Assembly (NCBI GenBank): GCA_936432065.2
Contig: OW386287.2
Coordinates: 74,023,804 to 74,087,803 of the forward strand
From: Rutpela maculata
Lineage: Eukaryota > Arthropoda > Insecta > Coleoptera > Cerambycidae
Length of the DNA: 64,000 nucleotides
Reading direction: 5' to 3'
Position 1 is the first letter of the stretch. Every line of letters starts with the position of its first letter. Shown here in pieces: positions 10,594 through 22,058 of the stretch. Both the position numbers and the translations under genes were made by a program. The notes under the pieces were generated by a model, which was given only the letters and a program-made list of their open reading frames with translations, searched no databases and had not been told where the DNA came from.

Positions 10594-11180
10594 GAACTAA
10601 TACTGGGTTAGAATTACAATTCGATAATACTTAAAAATAAAGTCTACTATTTATCTAGTTTCATTTGACAAAATTCAACAAATTATTAGTAAGATGAATA
10701 AATTATAGTCTTATGCACCTATCTTTTAAGTTAAGGTTTATTTTGTTGTGTGACAATCACCTTTTGTTTAAAAATACTATTAAATATACTTCAATTTAAC
10801 AAAATGAACAATATATATACTATTTTTTTGATTGATTTAACCCATACTATTTGCAAACAAAAACGCTGATGCGACGTCTTAATTCATCAAAATGGATGGC
10901 AGAACGATGTTATGTTTATGTAAACAGAACTGCGGGTTAACTCTACAATAATATTGGTTTATCTGTCAACTATAATAGTAGAGCAAACTGCTACTGGGTT
11001 TACAATTACAATTCGACAATAGTTAAAAATAAAATATACTATTATCTAGTTTAATTTGACAGAATTCAACAAAATAATAGTCAGACGAAAAAAATAATAA
11101 GTCTTATTCATCTATTTTTTAAGTTAATGTTTGTTTTGTTGTACGACAACTTTTTATTAATTAAAATAACAATCAGCTTT
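10594..11180 (+). repeat. Internal direct duplication in MITE copy 1
   Basis: The block starting GAACTAATACTGGGTTAGAA at 10594 (to about 10760) recurs in degenerate form from about 10985 to 11180. Copy 2 of the MITE has this block once. This is a tandem duplication or a second insertion within the element's right part. Confidence 0.65.
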
Positions 11181-11784
11181 TGTTTAAAATTATCATCAAT
11201 ATAATTTAGTTTAACAAAATTAACGATATTGTTAGTTAACCATTTTTTTTTTTTGTTGAATTTACCCATACTATTTCTTTGAGTGTAGATTCTAGACGCC
11301 TTTGAAAGTCGTTTGGGTATAAATAATGACCATTTTTAACAATTCTCACTCACAATTAACTCACAAATTAGTTTTTGACATTTACGATTATTTCTATTTT
11401 CTTTTTTTTTACCATGGCCTTCTCAAAAAATATTATAAATGCGATAAATATGCATAGATGTCAATGGAAGACAATTTTAACATTTATTATAGTTTAGTTT
11501 TTTCTATTTTTGGCAAAATTATTTTATATTATAAGAAGTGTTGTTGTTAATAGTTTTCTATGGCCTTCTCGGAAATATATCAAATTTTTCGGAAATTCAC
11601 CACTTTTTCTATTGATAAATATGGCATGATATATCGTTGGATAGCTAATTTAAGTTGTGATCGAATGATGAAATAATTTATAGGGTGTTCCATTTAAAAA
11701 AAACACAAGTTATGTCTATATCTTGAAAACTGAGGCATGCATAATTTTTTTCTTATCAGCAACGGATTCTACTCAAAAAAGTGC

Positions 11785-12944
11785 CTTAAAAATGTGTTAC
11801 TCGATTATCGATTCGACTCTTGGTAATTGAGATATAGATAGATCCAAAAATGCCGATTTTCCAAAAACGCTCTGTAGCTCGGTAGTCGAAAAAGATAGAC
11901 GATCGAAGATTGCGTCATCGTTTGTTTCTCGTTTCTCGAGCTCAGGACACCTATATTGGTTTTTGTCTGCCATAGTTTTAGAGAAAACCCCAAATCCCAT
12001 GTAATTTGGTTCACCCTGTACATATTTGATTTCTGTTGTCAATATTTATGACATTTATAAAAGTAAAATTATGGAGTATTTGTTCTAGTGCTTTTATAGA
12101 TGTGCATAATGTGGAGACAGTTGTAGAGCTAGCTCCGTATTATGATATCTTAGAAACTAGAGTGTACCTATTTGATTTATGACATTTGAGAATGGGACAA
12201 ACTTTTGCTTCCTTCCATTTTGTAGGACTATTACCTGAACTCAACCACATATTATACAATATTTATGTATTATTGGGATATTTCATGTCAATAATAAAAA
12301 ACGCAGGCATCACGAATGCTTTAATTTTATATATTAAGTACCCTATATGGAAATTAATTGTTTCGCATCAAAGCGCTAAAATAATACGTATTTAGCCTGA
12401 TTCTGTAGTTTTGTGCCATTGCTGTATGTGGTCATAGTAACCAATTATTTTTATTGTGACTGTTGAGTGTGAAATCAACTTCGGCTTGCAAGTTTCTACG
12501 CCACTATAAATATCATAACCTTGACATTGAGATCTGATGTATTAATATCCCTGCTGAATGGTAATTAGCTGTGTTCTCCCCTTGGAAGGGCGGTGTTCCC
12601 TTAGGTTAAATGAATGGGTTAGTTTATTATGAAACGCTGAGTGGGAATAAACTGAAATATGCATTTATACTCGTCTTTATGCGAGAATTTAATCTCTAAA
12701 GAATGCGTAACATAGCTATAATTTCTATGATGAATTTGTGTTTGTTGTGTTATAATGTGGTTCTGTCATTTATATAAGATAGTACGCCACAACTAATACG
12801 GTAGCGTTTCAGAAATTCTTTAATTTTTGTAATTTTGAGTAATTTTTATTTAAATGTGATATCATATTAATTATGCAGTGTGTCCCATTTTGCCTGGAAC
12901 CACTCCTATAAAATGTTTATTTAATGTCCGATTTAGATATTTTT
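11785..12944. other. Possible mariner end, then featureless spacer
   Basis: CACCCTGTACATAT at about 12012-12025 may be the true right end of the preceding mariner relic. GCAGTGTGTCCCATTTTG at 12875-12892 looks like a transposon terminus and may belong to the mariner relic whose coding pieces start at 14106. Open frames here show no domain. Confidence 0.4.
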
Positions 12945-13633
12945 ACTTCCACATCCAGTAGTGGAAGTATAGTAACGACAAAAAAATTTTTAAAAATTTT
13001 TATTGTTCAAATAGGCTTAGAATGTCATGAAACGTCGAGATTTCAAGTTTGAGCGAAAAAAAAATTTCTGTCTGTCGGTCTAACTTTTTTGTGCGCACGT
13101 TTACTCTGGAATCGTTTGAGATATTGACTTGAAATTTGGTACACATATGTACTTTAACGAGATCTAGAACTAGATTATATTTTCATCTTGTTCCGTCGAA
13201 GGGTTGGGGGGTAAATTGGGGTAAATTTGGAGTAAATAGGTAAATCAAGCAGGTAAGAGTTCATAAAATTGATATTTAGTATAGACAAGAGAAGCTAAGG
13301 TCTCAAAAAAATTTTTGGCATTAGCCACCCACATTACCACCCCCATCCCATTATTAAAGGGAATGAAAAAAAAAATGTGATTTAGTGTGTGTACAAGAAC
13401 CAGAAACCTCAAAATATTTTTTTACTTTATCCACCCCGTCACTCCCACCCCCTGCCACCACCCCCACCCCACTACCGATGTGGGATATCGTTTTATGGGT
13501 TTTTGGGGTAGAGGATTTCAAATATTATATTATTAAAGTTCCATAAACAATTATTTCCAGATACAAAATTTTTTCGTTGTGTGACTTGGATAGAAAATCC
13601 GTGGAAGTAGTGATTCCTTGGGCAGCGGTTTTT
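12945..13633 (+). repeat. R1 interspersed repeat, copy 1
   Basis: The repeat runs from ACTTCCACATCCAGT to GATTCCTTGGGCAGCGGTTT. An ACTTCCACATCC-type end near the left is mirrored by GTGGAAGT about 25 bases inside the right end. The interior includes a C-rich block (CCACCCC repeats, about 13425-13490) and the segment ACTTTAACGAGATCTAGAAC. Four copies occur in the window with the same two ends. No frame is conserved among them. The class is unresolved. Confidence 0.9.
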
Positions 13634-14105
13634 AAATATAGATCTTTGAAAAGCGCATCTTTGTGTTATATTAAATCTTACAAAACCGAATAGCGTCGCC
13701 TACTATGATTTTCTTCGGGGCAGAAAGTGGTGAAATCTTATTATCGATTGTTTTATTTAAAATCTAAGTACGCCATTGGATTAGGCAACCTCACAAATGT
13801 GTTTGTGCCAAATTTCGTTGAAAAAGTCGTATTTTTGAATTTTTTATTAGGAATAAAAATTCAGAAATTGCCGAGGAAAATTTAGTGTTGCCTGGGATTG
13901 TGAATTTATGAAAAGAGTGCCTTGACTGAAATACCTGTCAAATGGATGGTTCATTGTTAAAAAAACACTAATGCTCAATTTAGAAATTTTTAATTATCAA
14001 ACAATTTTTATCCTTTCACACTATACAGACTAACAAACAAATAATTAAAAAGAAGTGAAACAAAAAAGTTTACCTAAAAATATTACAAATAAATAAATAG
14101 AAAAA
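13634..14105 (-). other. Probable 3' flank of mariner relic M1
   Basis: AT-rich sequence lies between R1 copy 1 and the stop of the transposase fragment. No separate feature is seen. Confidence 0.4.
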
Positions 14106-14375
14106 TTAAATGTGGGTTCTCTCTACTAAGCCGCCTTCAATTTCTATACATTTATCTATCCTCTCACGATTATTACGAACGACATTTCTAAGTTCTTCCT
14201 TGGAGATTTCTTGACAAGCTAGTGTAATTCTGTCACATAGTTCCTGCCTATTTTGTGGTCTTAAGAGTACCCCATAAATAAAAGGTATCAAATCCGGCCA
14301 GGGTATCAATGGACCACTACGTCCAATCCATCTACCGGGAAAATTTTTGTTGAGCCACGTCCTGACAATGGGGTA
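14106..14375 (-). pseudogene. Mariner-type transposase M1, C-terminal fragment
   Basis: On the minus strand the frame begins near 14375 with RTWLNKNFPGRWIGRSGP and reaches PWPDLIPF. This is the region with the third catalytic Asp, the usual S-P-D-L-T-P being altered. It ends with EELRNVVRNNRERIDKC and an EGGLVE C-terminus typical of mariner-like enzymes. Its upstream continuation (DG-x-x-PHY motif) lies 5.2 kb away at 19592-19679, separated by element E1. Removing E1 joins the two pieces almost in frame. This copy shows no stop codons, so it may have died mainly by insertion. Confidence 0.85.
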
Positions 14376-15782
14376 GTTTCCATTTTTTTTAAATTCAGTT
14401 TTGGTAATATACCTAGGTATATCAAGTAATGTTGTTATATTAGCAATTACTGCATAATCAATTTAAACCAAAACAATAATTTCTTAAATAAAAATAAGAA
14501 ATAAGAATACGCCCGTCTAGACGCAGATTTCAAACGATTTTATTTGGCGGGAAATAATTTAACCAATAACAGACAACTTTCGCTTAGACTGTAACTATCT
14601 TATTTGAGTGCCAAATTGTGTATTTTCTTTACATTATTTTGCCTATAACACTTCTATTTTTGCTCAATATCTTGAAAATCAATACATATTATATACATGT
14701 ATTTAGTAGGAATTTAAAGTTATTTATATTTGTTATTATTTAGAAGTTATCTTGAAAAGGTAAACAAAATTCGCGGCGAGTATTATGTCGCAACATTGTA
14801 TAAAAACGGCTCTCTTCCAACTGTCAACTTTGCTTGCTTGCTGTCAGTTGTCAATTCTTGTCATAATATAACTGAAAGAAACTTGGGTTAGATTTACATC
14901 ATTTTTTAACTAAAATATATGTTGCTAGAACAAAAATATGTAGAACTGGTTTAAACTTACTTCAAAATGATCTTCACAACAAAATATTATAGTACGTCGG
15001 ATGGCTGGCTCTATCGTTCACTAACCCAATACCGAGGTATAACCAAATAAAACCTATTCCATTTTATTCAGCAGGTTTTTTTACATAGGAAATCACTTTT
15101 GACGACACTCTCCATTGGTCGAGACTGAAGTTACAAGAAAAAAACAAAAAAAAATGAAAATAACAAAATTCAAATTCAACCACGAATAACTTTCAAACGA
15201 AAAAAGATAAAATTATATATTTTTTTTAGTTTTATAGTACAAACGATTCTCTTTAATTTGATGTATAATTTATTACAAAAATAATAACTTTAACATTAAA
15301 AAATTGACGTTGATTTGGATGGTACACAAATTGTCAATTTTTTTGAAAGGTCTAACTCATTGTAACTCGCTTATGTATTGAGCTATACGAATGTTTTATT
15401 CACCAAAAACTGCCAAATTTCATAGACTTCATTTTGTCTCAATTAATGCTGGGTCTAGCTCTGTAAATAAAAGCGGTACAGCCTTTTAAACACAACGAAG
15501 CGCGCTACGGCGACGGAGTCGCGAGGCTTCTCCACTCGTTCCCGGTATATCCCGCGTTCACCATAAATCGCGAAAGGCTACAATCAGCGGCCGTAACAAA
15601 AGCTTTAGAATTATCTTCTTTTATTGTAAGATGATAAAATTAACAAATTGAATTGAATAATATGATATTAGTTGTAATAATCTGTTATATATGGTGTCGT
15701 ACTATGCGGGTGGTGCATTAATAAAGTGAAAATAATAGGTAGGTATCAGACAGATATAACTGATTTTCAGATATATCATTGT

Positions 15783-16384
15783 AAAAACCGCTGCCCAAGG
15801 AATCACTACTTCCATATCCGGATTTTCTATCCAAGTCACACAACGAAAAAATTTTGTATCTGAAAATAATTGTTTATGGAACTTTAATAATATATTTGAA
15901 ATCCTCTACCAGTAAAAAAATATTTTGAGGTTTCTGGTTCTTGTACACACATTAAATCACATTTTTTTTCATCCCCTTTAATAATGGGGTGGGGGTGGTA
16001 ATGGGGGTGGCTAATGCCAAAAATTTTTTTGAGACCTTAGCTTCTCTTGTATATACTAAATATCAATTTTATGAACTCTTATCTGCTTGATTTACCTATT
16101 TACTACAAATTTACCCCCTAACCCTTCGACGGAACAAGATGTAAATATAATCTAGTTCTAGATCTTGTTAAAGTACATATGTGTACCAAATTTCAAGTCA
16201 ATATCTCAAACGGTTCCAGAGTAAACGTGCGCACAAAAAAAGTTACAGACCGACAGACAGACAGAAAATTTTTTTTCGTTCAAACTTGAAATCTCGACGT
16301 TTCATGACATTCTAAGCCTATTTGAACAATAAAAATTTTTAAACATTTTTTTGTCGTTACTATACTTCCACTGGATGTGGAAGT
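15783..16384 (-). repeat. R1 interspersed repeat, copy 2
   Basis: Same ends as copy 1, in reverse orientation. It lacks about 85 bases of the C-rich block that copies 1, 3 and 4 keep (a jump from CCTCTACC to AAAAATATTTTGAGG near 15908). It lies inside T1. Confidence 0.9.
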
Positions 16385-17460
16385 AAAATCATGCCAGCTA
16401 GTAAAGTTTTTACTTTGCTTCGTATTTTTTAATATTTTCCATAAAATGTCAGAGGTAACCACATCATCAAAACAATTATTTGCCATGCTTTCACTAACTC
16501 GTAGAGGCTCTGAATGATTAGTTGGATTTTTGTACATAACTATATTTTTGTTTTCATGTAAACTGGAAAGGTTAAAATCGGTTAAAATTGGATAGACGAT
16601 CTAAATATGCTTGTGTAAATAGGCTGTTCTTTTTTTTTAAATAATACTATTCCTAGTGGGATTTTTACCATCTAGCCTGTCTTCGTTTTGATCAAAATTA
16701 TCGCTGGGATAAATGTAATTGTTTTCTTCAGAACTTACTGGAGGAACTCCAGGTGGTATAAAAATGTCGTCACCAGTTTTTACTAATGCGTGATTAGCTA
16801 AAGACGTTAAAAATGTACGTATTTCATCGTAGGAATAACCATAGCCAAAAGAATAAAGCATATCATTAAGTTCTTTTTCTTCTGACGGCACGAAACACAT
16901 GTAGTGATATGTAAAGGATTAAAAAAATGGCCTAAGCCGATTATTTTTTTTTTCCATAAGTATTAATATAAATTCCATCACTATAGAAATAACGTTTGAC
17001 ATATTTAGTATCCACGACATAAATGTTTATAACAAATCTGAAGCTTCTTGTTTACATTGATGATTATTCTGATTAGTAGTCGTGTTTTTTTTTATAGTTT
17101 TAAAACATCCAGCTATAGCTTCTCTTAAGATACCGGCAGCTTTATCAGGAATTGTCAATTCATTCTCACGAACCAAGTTTTCTTCGCCTGATTCACTTGT
17201 GACTAACAACAAAACTCCTTTTAGCTTTATTATCACTTGAATGAACTGTTGTTGTATTTTCTTTGTGTTCACAAAACACTTTGTTTGCTTAAATGCTTTT
17301 CTAATCTCTTTCTTATATTTCCACTGCTATAATAATCTAATTTTTCTTCCGTCATTTCTTCAAATATATCATTAAGGCGTGTTTTTAGAAATATTAGAGT
17401 TAAGAATTCTTTTTTGCAAAACAGCAAGATAAACCTCCTTAAATAAAATATTTAACGTTA
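16385..17460 (-). pseudogene. Degenerate protein relic inside T1, family unknown
   Basis: Several minus-strand frames follow one another in the same direction. Near 17400-17290 there is MTEEKLDYYSSGNIRKRLEK. At 17272-17027 a frame contains ENELTIPDKAAGILREAIAG. At 16900-16637 a frame contains YSYDEIRTFLTSLANHAL. At about 16537-16390 there is one with SMANNCFDDVVTSDILWKIL. Amino-acid composition is charged and protein-like, and codons differ from the AT-rich flanks. They are probably exons or frameshifted pieces of one gene carried by T1. I do not recognise a domain and assign no function. R1 copy 2 truncates the 3' end. Confidence 0.45.
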
Positions 17461-17578
17461 CTTTAAATTCATTCATTCATTCAGTTGTTTAGTTTGTACA
17501 CATTTAATTTCTTTTTGCTAATATATTTTGCATAATAAATTTTATGATAATTTCCATTAGCCCAAATAAATCTGAATA

Positions 17579-17687
17579 CCCAACAAACACAAAAGATCAG
17601 CCCATCAGCGGGCCATCACTGGGCCAGAAATAAAACTTCTGGCCCTGTGATGGCCCACTGGAGGGCCAACCTTTTGTGTTTGTAGGG
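17579..17687. mobile_element. 109-bp palindromic MITE
   Basis: CCCAACAAACACAAAAG and CTTTTGTGTTTGTAGGG form the ends, with TA on both sides (17577-17578 and 17688-17689). The arms pair along GGGCCATCACTGGGCCAGAA and its partner. It is notably GC-rich compared with its surroundings. Confidence 0.9.
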
Positions 17688-18841
17688 TAAATGTGTAACC
17701 TGCCTTGTATTTCTGTATCACAATGCGACACTGCAGCTTTAATATATATTTTTTTCTAGTTTCCGCACCCGTTCCTGTACAAACTGATACTTAAAGATGT
17801 TTTTAATTTATTCTTAATTTTTCTGGATTTTTCACAAATCAGACAATGCCATTTTATTTTAAACTGATTTTTTTTCTTTATTATAACTACATGAAGGCTC
17901 ACTTGCATTTTTTTATCACGTTACTAATATCAGAAATACATATTATCTTTGCTAATGTTATTTAATACAAAAAGATGTCAGACAAGAATAATGAAATCGG
18001 TATCGAAGGGTGTGTAAATAAGTGCCACCACTTTGTTTTATAAAAATTTTAATGAAATTGCATATTTTCTTTCATTTGCACAATTAATAAGAGACCTGAT
18101 GCCAGTAACAGTTGTTTTTTTACCATTAGATTTTCACTGCTTTCAGCAGTTTCGTAAAACAAACATGTAATTTTTCTCCACTGATAAAAATGAATCTACA
18201 ATATACATAAACTGTAATAGCCTACATGTAAGTAAAATAGTATATACTTATTAATATTTATCCACACAATAATGAGGCCAGCAGCCGATACGTTTCTTGA
18301 TGGGCCGAGAAAGTAGCGGGGGCGGGAAAGGAAGCCTCGCGTCTTCGTCGCCGTACTGTGCTTCGTTGTGTTTCAAGGGCTGTAGCGCTTTTAGTTAAAA
18401 AATTAGATCCAGCATTAATCGAGACAAAATGAAGCCTATTAAATTTGTCAGTTTTTGGTGAAAGAAAAAATTGAATACCTCGTTATATAAGCGAGTTATG
18501 GCGAGTTAAGAATTAGAAAAATGTTGCTGATTTGTGCATCTTTTTGAATTTTGCTAGTTTTTTTATGTTAATTTTTTAATTATTGCAATAAATTATACTT
18601 CAAATTAAAAAGCAATGTTTATTTGTCAAAACCAAAAAAAAATTGTATTTTTATCTGCTTTAGTTTTAAAGTTATATTTGATTGAAAATTAAATTTCTAA
18701 ATTTCTTTTTTTTTTAGTTTTTTTCTTATATCTTCGGTCTCGACCAATGGAGAGTGTCGTCAATTTTGATTTCCTATATAAAATAACATGCTTTAATAAG
18801 TAGTGAAGGTCCCATCTGGTTATACTTCAGTATTGGGTAGG

Positions 18842-19036
18842 TCAAGAAAGAGAAGGCTTTTCGCGCTCTGCCCGACGGGCTATAAACGAACCTGAAGGGA
18901 TGGGATCAGAATTATTTGAAGCTTGCCACCAGGTTCTTCGAATATCCATATTTCTTGGAACAGTTACAAAAATTTTTTCCGACGCACTTATACTTGTGTT
19001 TCCACAACTTTTTATAAAACATCTTTTCGACGACAT
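18842..19036 (-). pseudogene. THAP zinc-finger domain start (E1 copy A)
   Basis: The minus-strand frame starts MSSKRCFIKSCGNT, with two Cys in a C-x4-C arrangement. It continues with a V-P motif (VTVPRNMDIRR) and TWWQASNNSD. This fits the N-terminal half of a THAP domain, a C2CH zinc finger used for DNA binding by P-element-type and related transposases. The domain is cut off before the second Cys and His of the finger, and the frame then runs into unrelated sequence next to T1. Copy B at 60006-60160 preserves more of the C-terminal half but has a stop codon. The family assignment is by motif only. Confidence 0.6.
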
Positions 19037-19591
19037 TATCTATTATTTTTAAATAACAGCAAATACCTCGATAAAATAAATTGAAATGTTTTAAATCAAC
19101 ACGATCTGTTAGAAGACATCTGTCATTTGACTGACCGTTGACATTGTTGTCATGTTTTGCTAAATATGTTTTCAAAAATCTAATGGGCATTAAAAATTAT
19201 TTAAAATATTAATAATTCACGCCTATTATTATTTTTTACATAAGAAAATTAAATTTCGTGGATAAATATATTAAAATTAATTTAATAAATAAGCTTTATA
19301 CTCCTGTTTTCTACAAATATCCTCATTAGAACTAGAGAAGGAATTTCAATTTGGCAACACCACGCTATTTTGTATAAAACCATTCTATCAACAAATCCAC
19401 ACAGTTCATCTACGTCATCGGCAAGTTTAACGACGTCACCAATTTAAAACACCTGTTGCTCCACTTCCATAACTTCTGTTTTCTCAAAAATTTGACAATT
19501 ATTTTCGCGGAAATCTGTATTGGAAGGCTTGTTTGTACATATTCTATGATATTATTCAATAAAAAAAAAATAGGACAATACCCCATTACTA

Positions 19592-19679
19592 CGTAGTGTG
19601 GAGTGTATCCATCTAGTTGGAGATATAACTGTTCTTTTCCCTGGATGTTTTGAATCTCATTCCAAAACTGATTTCTCAA
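19592..19679 (-). pseudogene. Mariner-type transposase M1, central fragment
   Basis: The minus-strand frame reads RNQFWNEIQNIQGKEQ and then LQLDGYTPHYV. It contains the D-G-x-x-P-H-Y signature around the second catalytic Asp of mariner-like transposases. It is cut on its upstream side by R1 copy 3 and on its downstream side by E1. It continues in the fragment at 14106-14375. The N-terminal half is not found. Confidence 0.75.
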
Positions 19680-19688
19680 GAACTCCAG

Positions 19689-20334
19689 AAAAAACCGCTG
19701 CCCAAGGAATCGCTACTTCCACGTCCAGATTTTCTATCCAAGTCACTTACAATGAAACATTCTGTATGTGGAAATAATTGTTTATGGAACTTTAATAATA
19801 TAATATTTGAAATCCTTTACCCCAAAAACCCATAAAACGATACCCCACATCGGTAGTGAGGTGGGGGTGGTAATAGGGATTGGTAGTGGGGGTGGATAAA
19901 ATAAAAAAATATTTTGAGGTTTCTGGTTCTTGTACACTCACTAAATCACAAATTTTTTTCATCCCCTTTAATAATAGGGTGGGGGTGGTAATGGGGATGG
20001 CTAATGCCAAAAATTTTTTTTGAGACCTTAACTTCTCTTGTATATATTAAATACCAATTTTATGAACTCTTACCTGCTTGATTTACCTATTTACCCCAAA
20101 TTTACCCCAATTTACCCCCCAACCCTTCGACGGAACAAGATGAAAATATAATCTAGTTCTAGATCTCGTTAAAGTACATATGTGTACCAAATTTCAAGTC
20201 AATATCTCAAACGGTTCCAGAGTAAACGTAAAAGTTGCAGACCGACAGACAGAATTTTTTTTTTGCTCAAACTTAAAATCTCGACCTTTCATTTTTAAAA
20301 TTTTGTCGACTATACTTCCACTGGATGTGGAAGT
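19689..20334 (-). repeat. R1 interspersed repeat, copy 3
   Basis: Reverse orientation, full ends, complete C-rich block. It abuts the upstream end of the M1 transposase fragment. Confidence 0.9.
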
Positions 20335-21293
20335 AATTTAAACTGGTTAAATTTTCATTAAAAAAAATAGAGAGCAATGATGTATTTTCGCCAGCAGCAT
20401 CCAAATATGCAAAAATATCCCATTTAAAAAATTTATTTTCATGTAAATTGCATCGAAACCGGAAGTCGGCCATTTTGGTTTTACATCATATAATTGGAAA
20501 TTTCATCCGAACCACTACACTAAATTTGAAAAAATCCATTCTCCAATCCAAAAGTTACAAGAGTGTCCCTATCAGCTGAGCCACCCGGTATAGTGAAAAA
20601 AATACTGCAAGATTAGCCTGCGGGGCCCCCGGATAAATCGTAATTTTCCGAAAATTTGGCGAATGCGCCAAAGATTAATTGAAATTACGCAATTATGCGA
20701 TTAGTCCTGATAATTACCAATCCAGGTATAATAATCACATCATATCCCTATATTGGGAAAATTATAAAAATCGTTTGTTGAAAAATTAAGAACCTCTTAT
20801 TTAAACTCGGTTAAAAATATAGACATTTTCTCTTTAAATTTGCTATTGTGTCACTTTAAAAATAATGCACAGGCAAACACACACCCTGATCTAAAATATT
20901 CCATGTTAGACGATAAGATAAGCAAATATTTTTATCGGCATTGCTTTTATAATTCAAACATATTGATCGATTATGGATGCATCACTGAGGAGATAAAATA
21001 TTAAAAAATTGCATGCGAATAACCCACCTCAAGGGCATAATATGTTTATTTTAAGATTAGAGCATTAGTTATTCTCTAATAAATATATTCTATCATATGC
21101 GTACTTCAAATAAAATCATTTATTGGTGCTATATTAAAAAAAAAATTAGAAAAAAAATTAAACCGCCTTCAAAAAAGGTATAACTGACGAAATAAAATTC
21201 ATCGTCGCCTAGTTAATTGATAATACCTAATATCGATATTGAAATCGGTTAAAAATTCGTTGTTTGTTCATTTTTACACCGGCCTGGTGTACA
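20335..21293. other. Spacer, nothing firm
   Basis: A possible tRNA A-box (GTGGCTCAGCTGATAGGGAC on the minus strand, near 20586) lacks a matching B box. The sequence near 21140-21175 resembles 25590-25625 and may be a small shared repeat. Confidence 0.4.
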
Positions 21294-22058
21294 CGCTGGT
21301 GTAGCTCTTACGGCGGGGAACATAATCAACATAATCGGTACGATAAGTCCTACAGTTTTTGTGTCATAATTTAACTTCAACTTATAAATTGGAATATTCT
21401 TTCTCATATTGTATTTCAGGACTGTTTTGTTCGGCGAGTAATTCAGCCAAATACTGAACAGTCTGATATAATTGGTAAGAGCCGGTAAATAATATTTTCA
21501 ACTCACATTCACTAAGTTCAGGAAAATCTGATATCTCCGGTGCCAACAATATTTTAAAAAGCTTTTTTAGTCGGTACCAATGTTGGTTTTCAACTTCTTC
21601 GCTTGGTATATAGACAACAATCTATCTATATTAAATTATTTCATGAGTCAAATCACTATTAAAACCTAAACGTTTACCAAATATGTTATGTAAAAAAAAA
21701 CCAATTATTTGACACTCGTCAAATAAATGGTTTTTAACATAACATGTTTCGTAAACGTTTAGGTTCTGAGAGTTATTTGGCTGATGCAATTATTAAATAT
21801 GTAAACAAGATGAATATACTGTAGGTGTCTTTTCCTGAACTTAGTGAATGTCACTTGAAAATATTATTTACAGACTCTTACCAATTATTTCAGACTTTCA
21901 ATATTTGGCTGAATTAATCGCCGAACAAAACAGTCCTGAAATACAATATATGAGATAATCTCCAAATATACTTAAAGTTGAAGTTAAATCGTGACACAAA
22001 AACTGTAATCGTTCTGATTACGTTGATTATGTCCCCCGCGGTAAGAGCTGCACCAGCA
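21294..22058. mobile_element. 765-bp foldback element with nested hairpin
   Basis: CGCTGGTGTAGCTCTTAC at 21294 is mirrored by GTAAGAGCTGCACCAGC near 22041-22057. Pairing continues for about 260 bases, for example TTCAGGACTGTTTTGTTCGG against its complement near 21927, and CATTCACTAAGTTCAGGAAA against its complement near 21833. An inner inverted repeat, AACCTAAACGTTTACCAAAT against its partner, occupies about 21663-21766. No frame is convincing. Confidence 0.85.

Larger units (their letters stand above)
8654..11285. mobile_element. CACTCAAAG-type MITE, copy 1, enlarged by insertions
   Basis: The element starts CACTCAAAGAAA (8654) and ends TTTCTTTGAGTG (11285), with TA on both sides, as in Tc1/mariner-type MITEs. 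It splits the transposase relic: codons on the minus strand join across it (8652 to 11288). A second copy lies at 36544-37453. This copy is 2.6 kb instead of 0.9 kb because it carries an insertion at about 8747-10167 and an internal duplication (10594-11180). Confidence 0.88.
7191..11784 (-). mobile_element. Mariner-type relic with long inverted ends, multiply invaded
   Basis: Sequence from 7191-7385 plus 8092-8230 is mirrored by 11411-11784. Examples are AGGCACTTTCTTGAGTAGAA near 7191 against its complement near 11768, and CTATCCAACGATATATCAT near 7316 against its complement near 11629. The span carries a transposase relic on the minus strand. Two elements interrupt it (7386-8091 and 8654-11285), and the second is itself invaded. 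The undisturbed element would be about 1.2 kb. The right end may extend to CACCCTGTA at 12012-12020, because the left terminus is uncertain. Confidence 0.75.
14990..18840. mobile_element. Long-TIR element T1 (3.85 kb)
   Basis: The ends read CTAACCCAATACCGAGGTAT on the left and GTATTGGGTAG on the right. Inverted similarity covers about 550 bases on each side. Examples are GACGACACTCTCCATTGGTC near 15102 against its complement near 18741, and ACACAACGAAGC near 15491 against its complement near 18361. The interior holds R1 copy 2, a MITE and degenerate minus-strand frames of unknown family. Boundaries are uncertain by about 60 bases, and no clear target duplication was found. Confidence 0.75.
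14376..19591 (-). mobile_element. THAP-encoding element E1, copy A, split by T1
   Basis: The element has termini AATGGGGTA (just after 14375) and TACCCCATT (just before 19592), and it interrupts the M1 transposase. Its left part (14400-14985) and right part (18893-19590) match 60712-60290 and 60122-59090 in reverse orientation, so a second copy exists. It encodes the start of a THAP domain at 18842-19036. Without the 3.85-kb T1 insertion it would be about 1.37 kb. It is therefore an internally deleted, non-autonomous element. The target duplication is unclear, at most two bases by eye. Confidence 0.75.

Noticed and set aside
11797..12042. Minus-strand frames of 72 and 81 codons
   Set aside because: Two overlapping frames next to a transposon end, with no domain; likely chance openness in repeat sequence.
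20560..20620. Possible tRNA on the minus strand
   Set aside because: An A-box-like GTGGCTCAGCTG is present, but there is no B box at tRNA spacing and no acceptor pairing.
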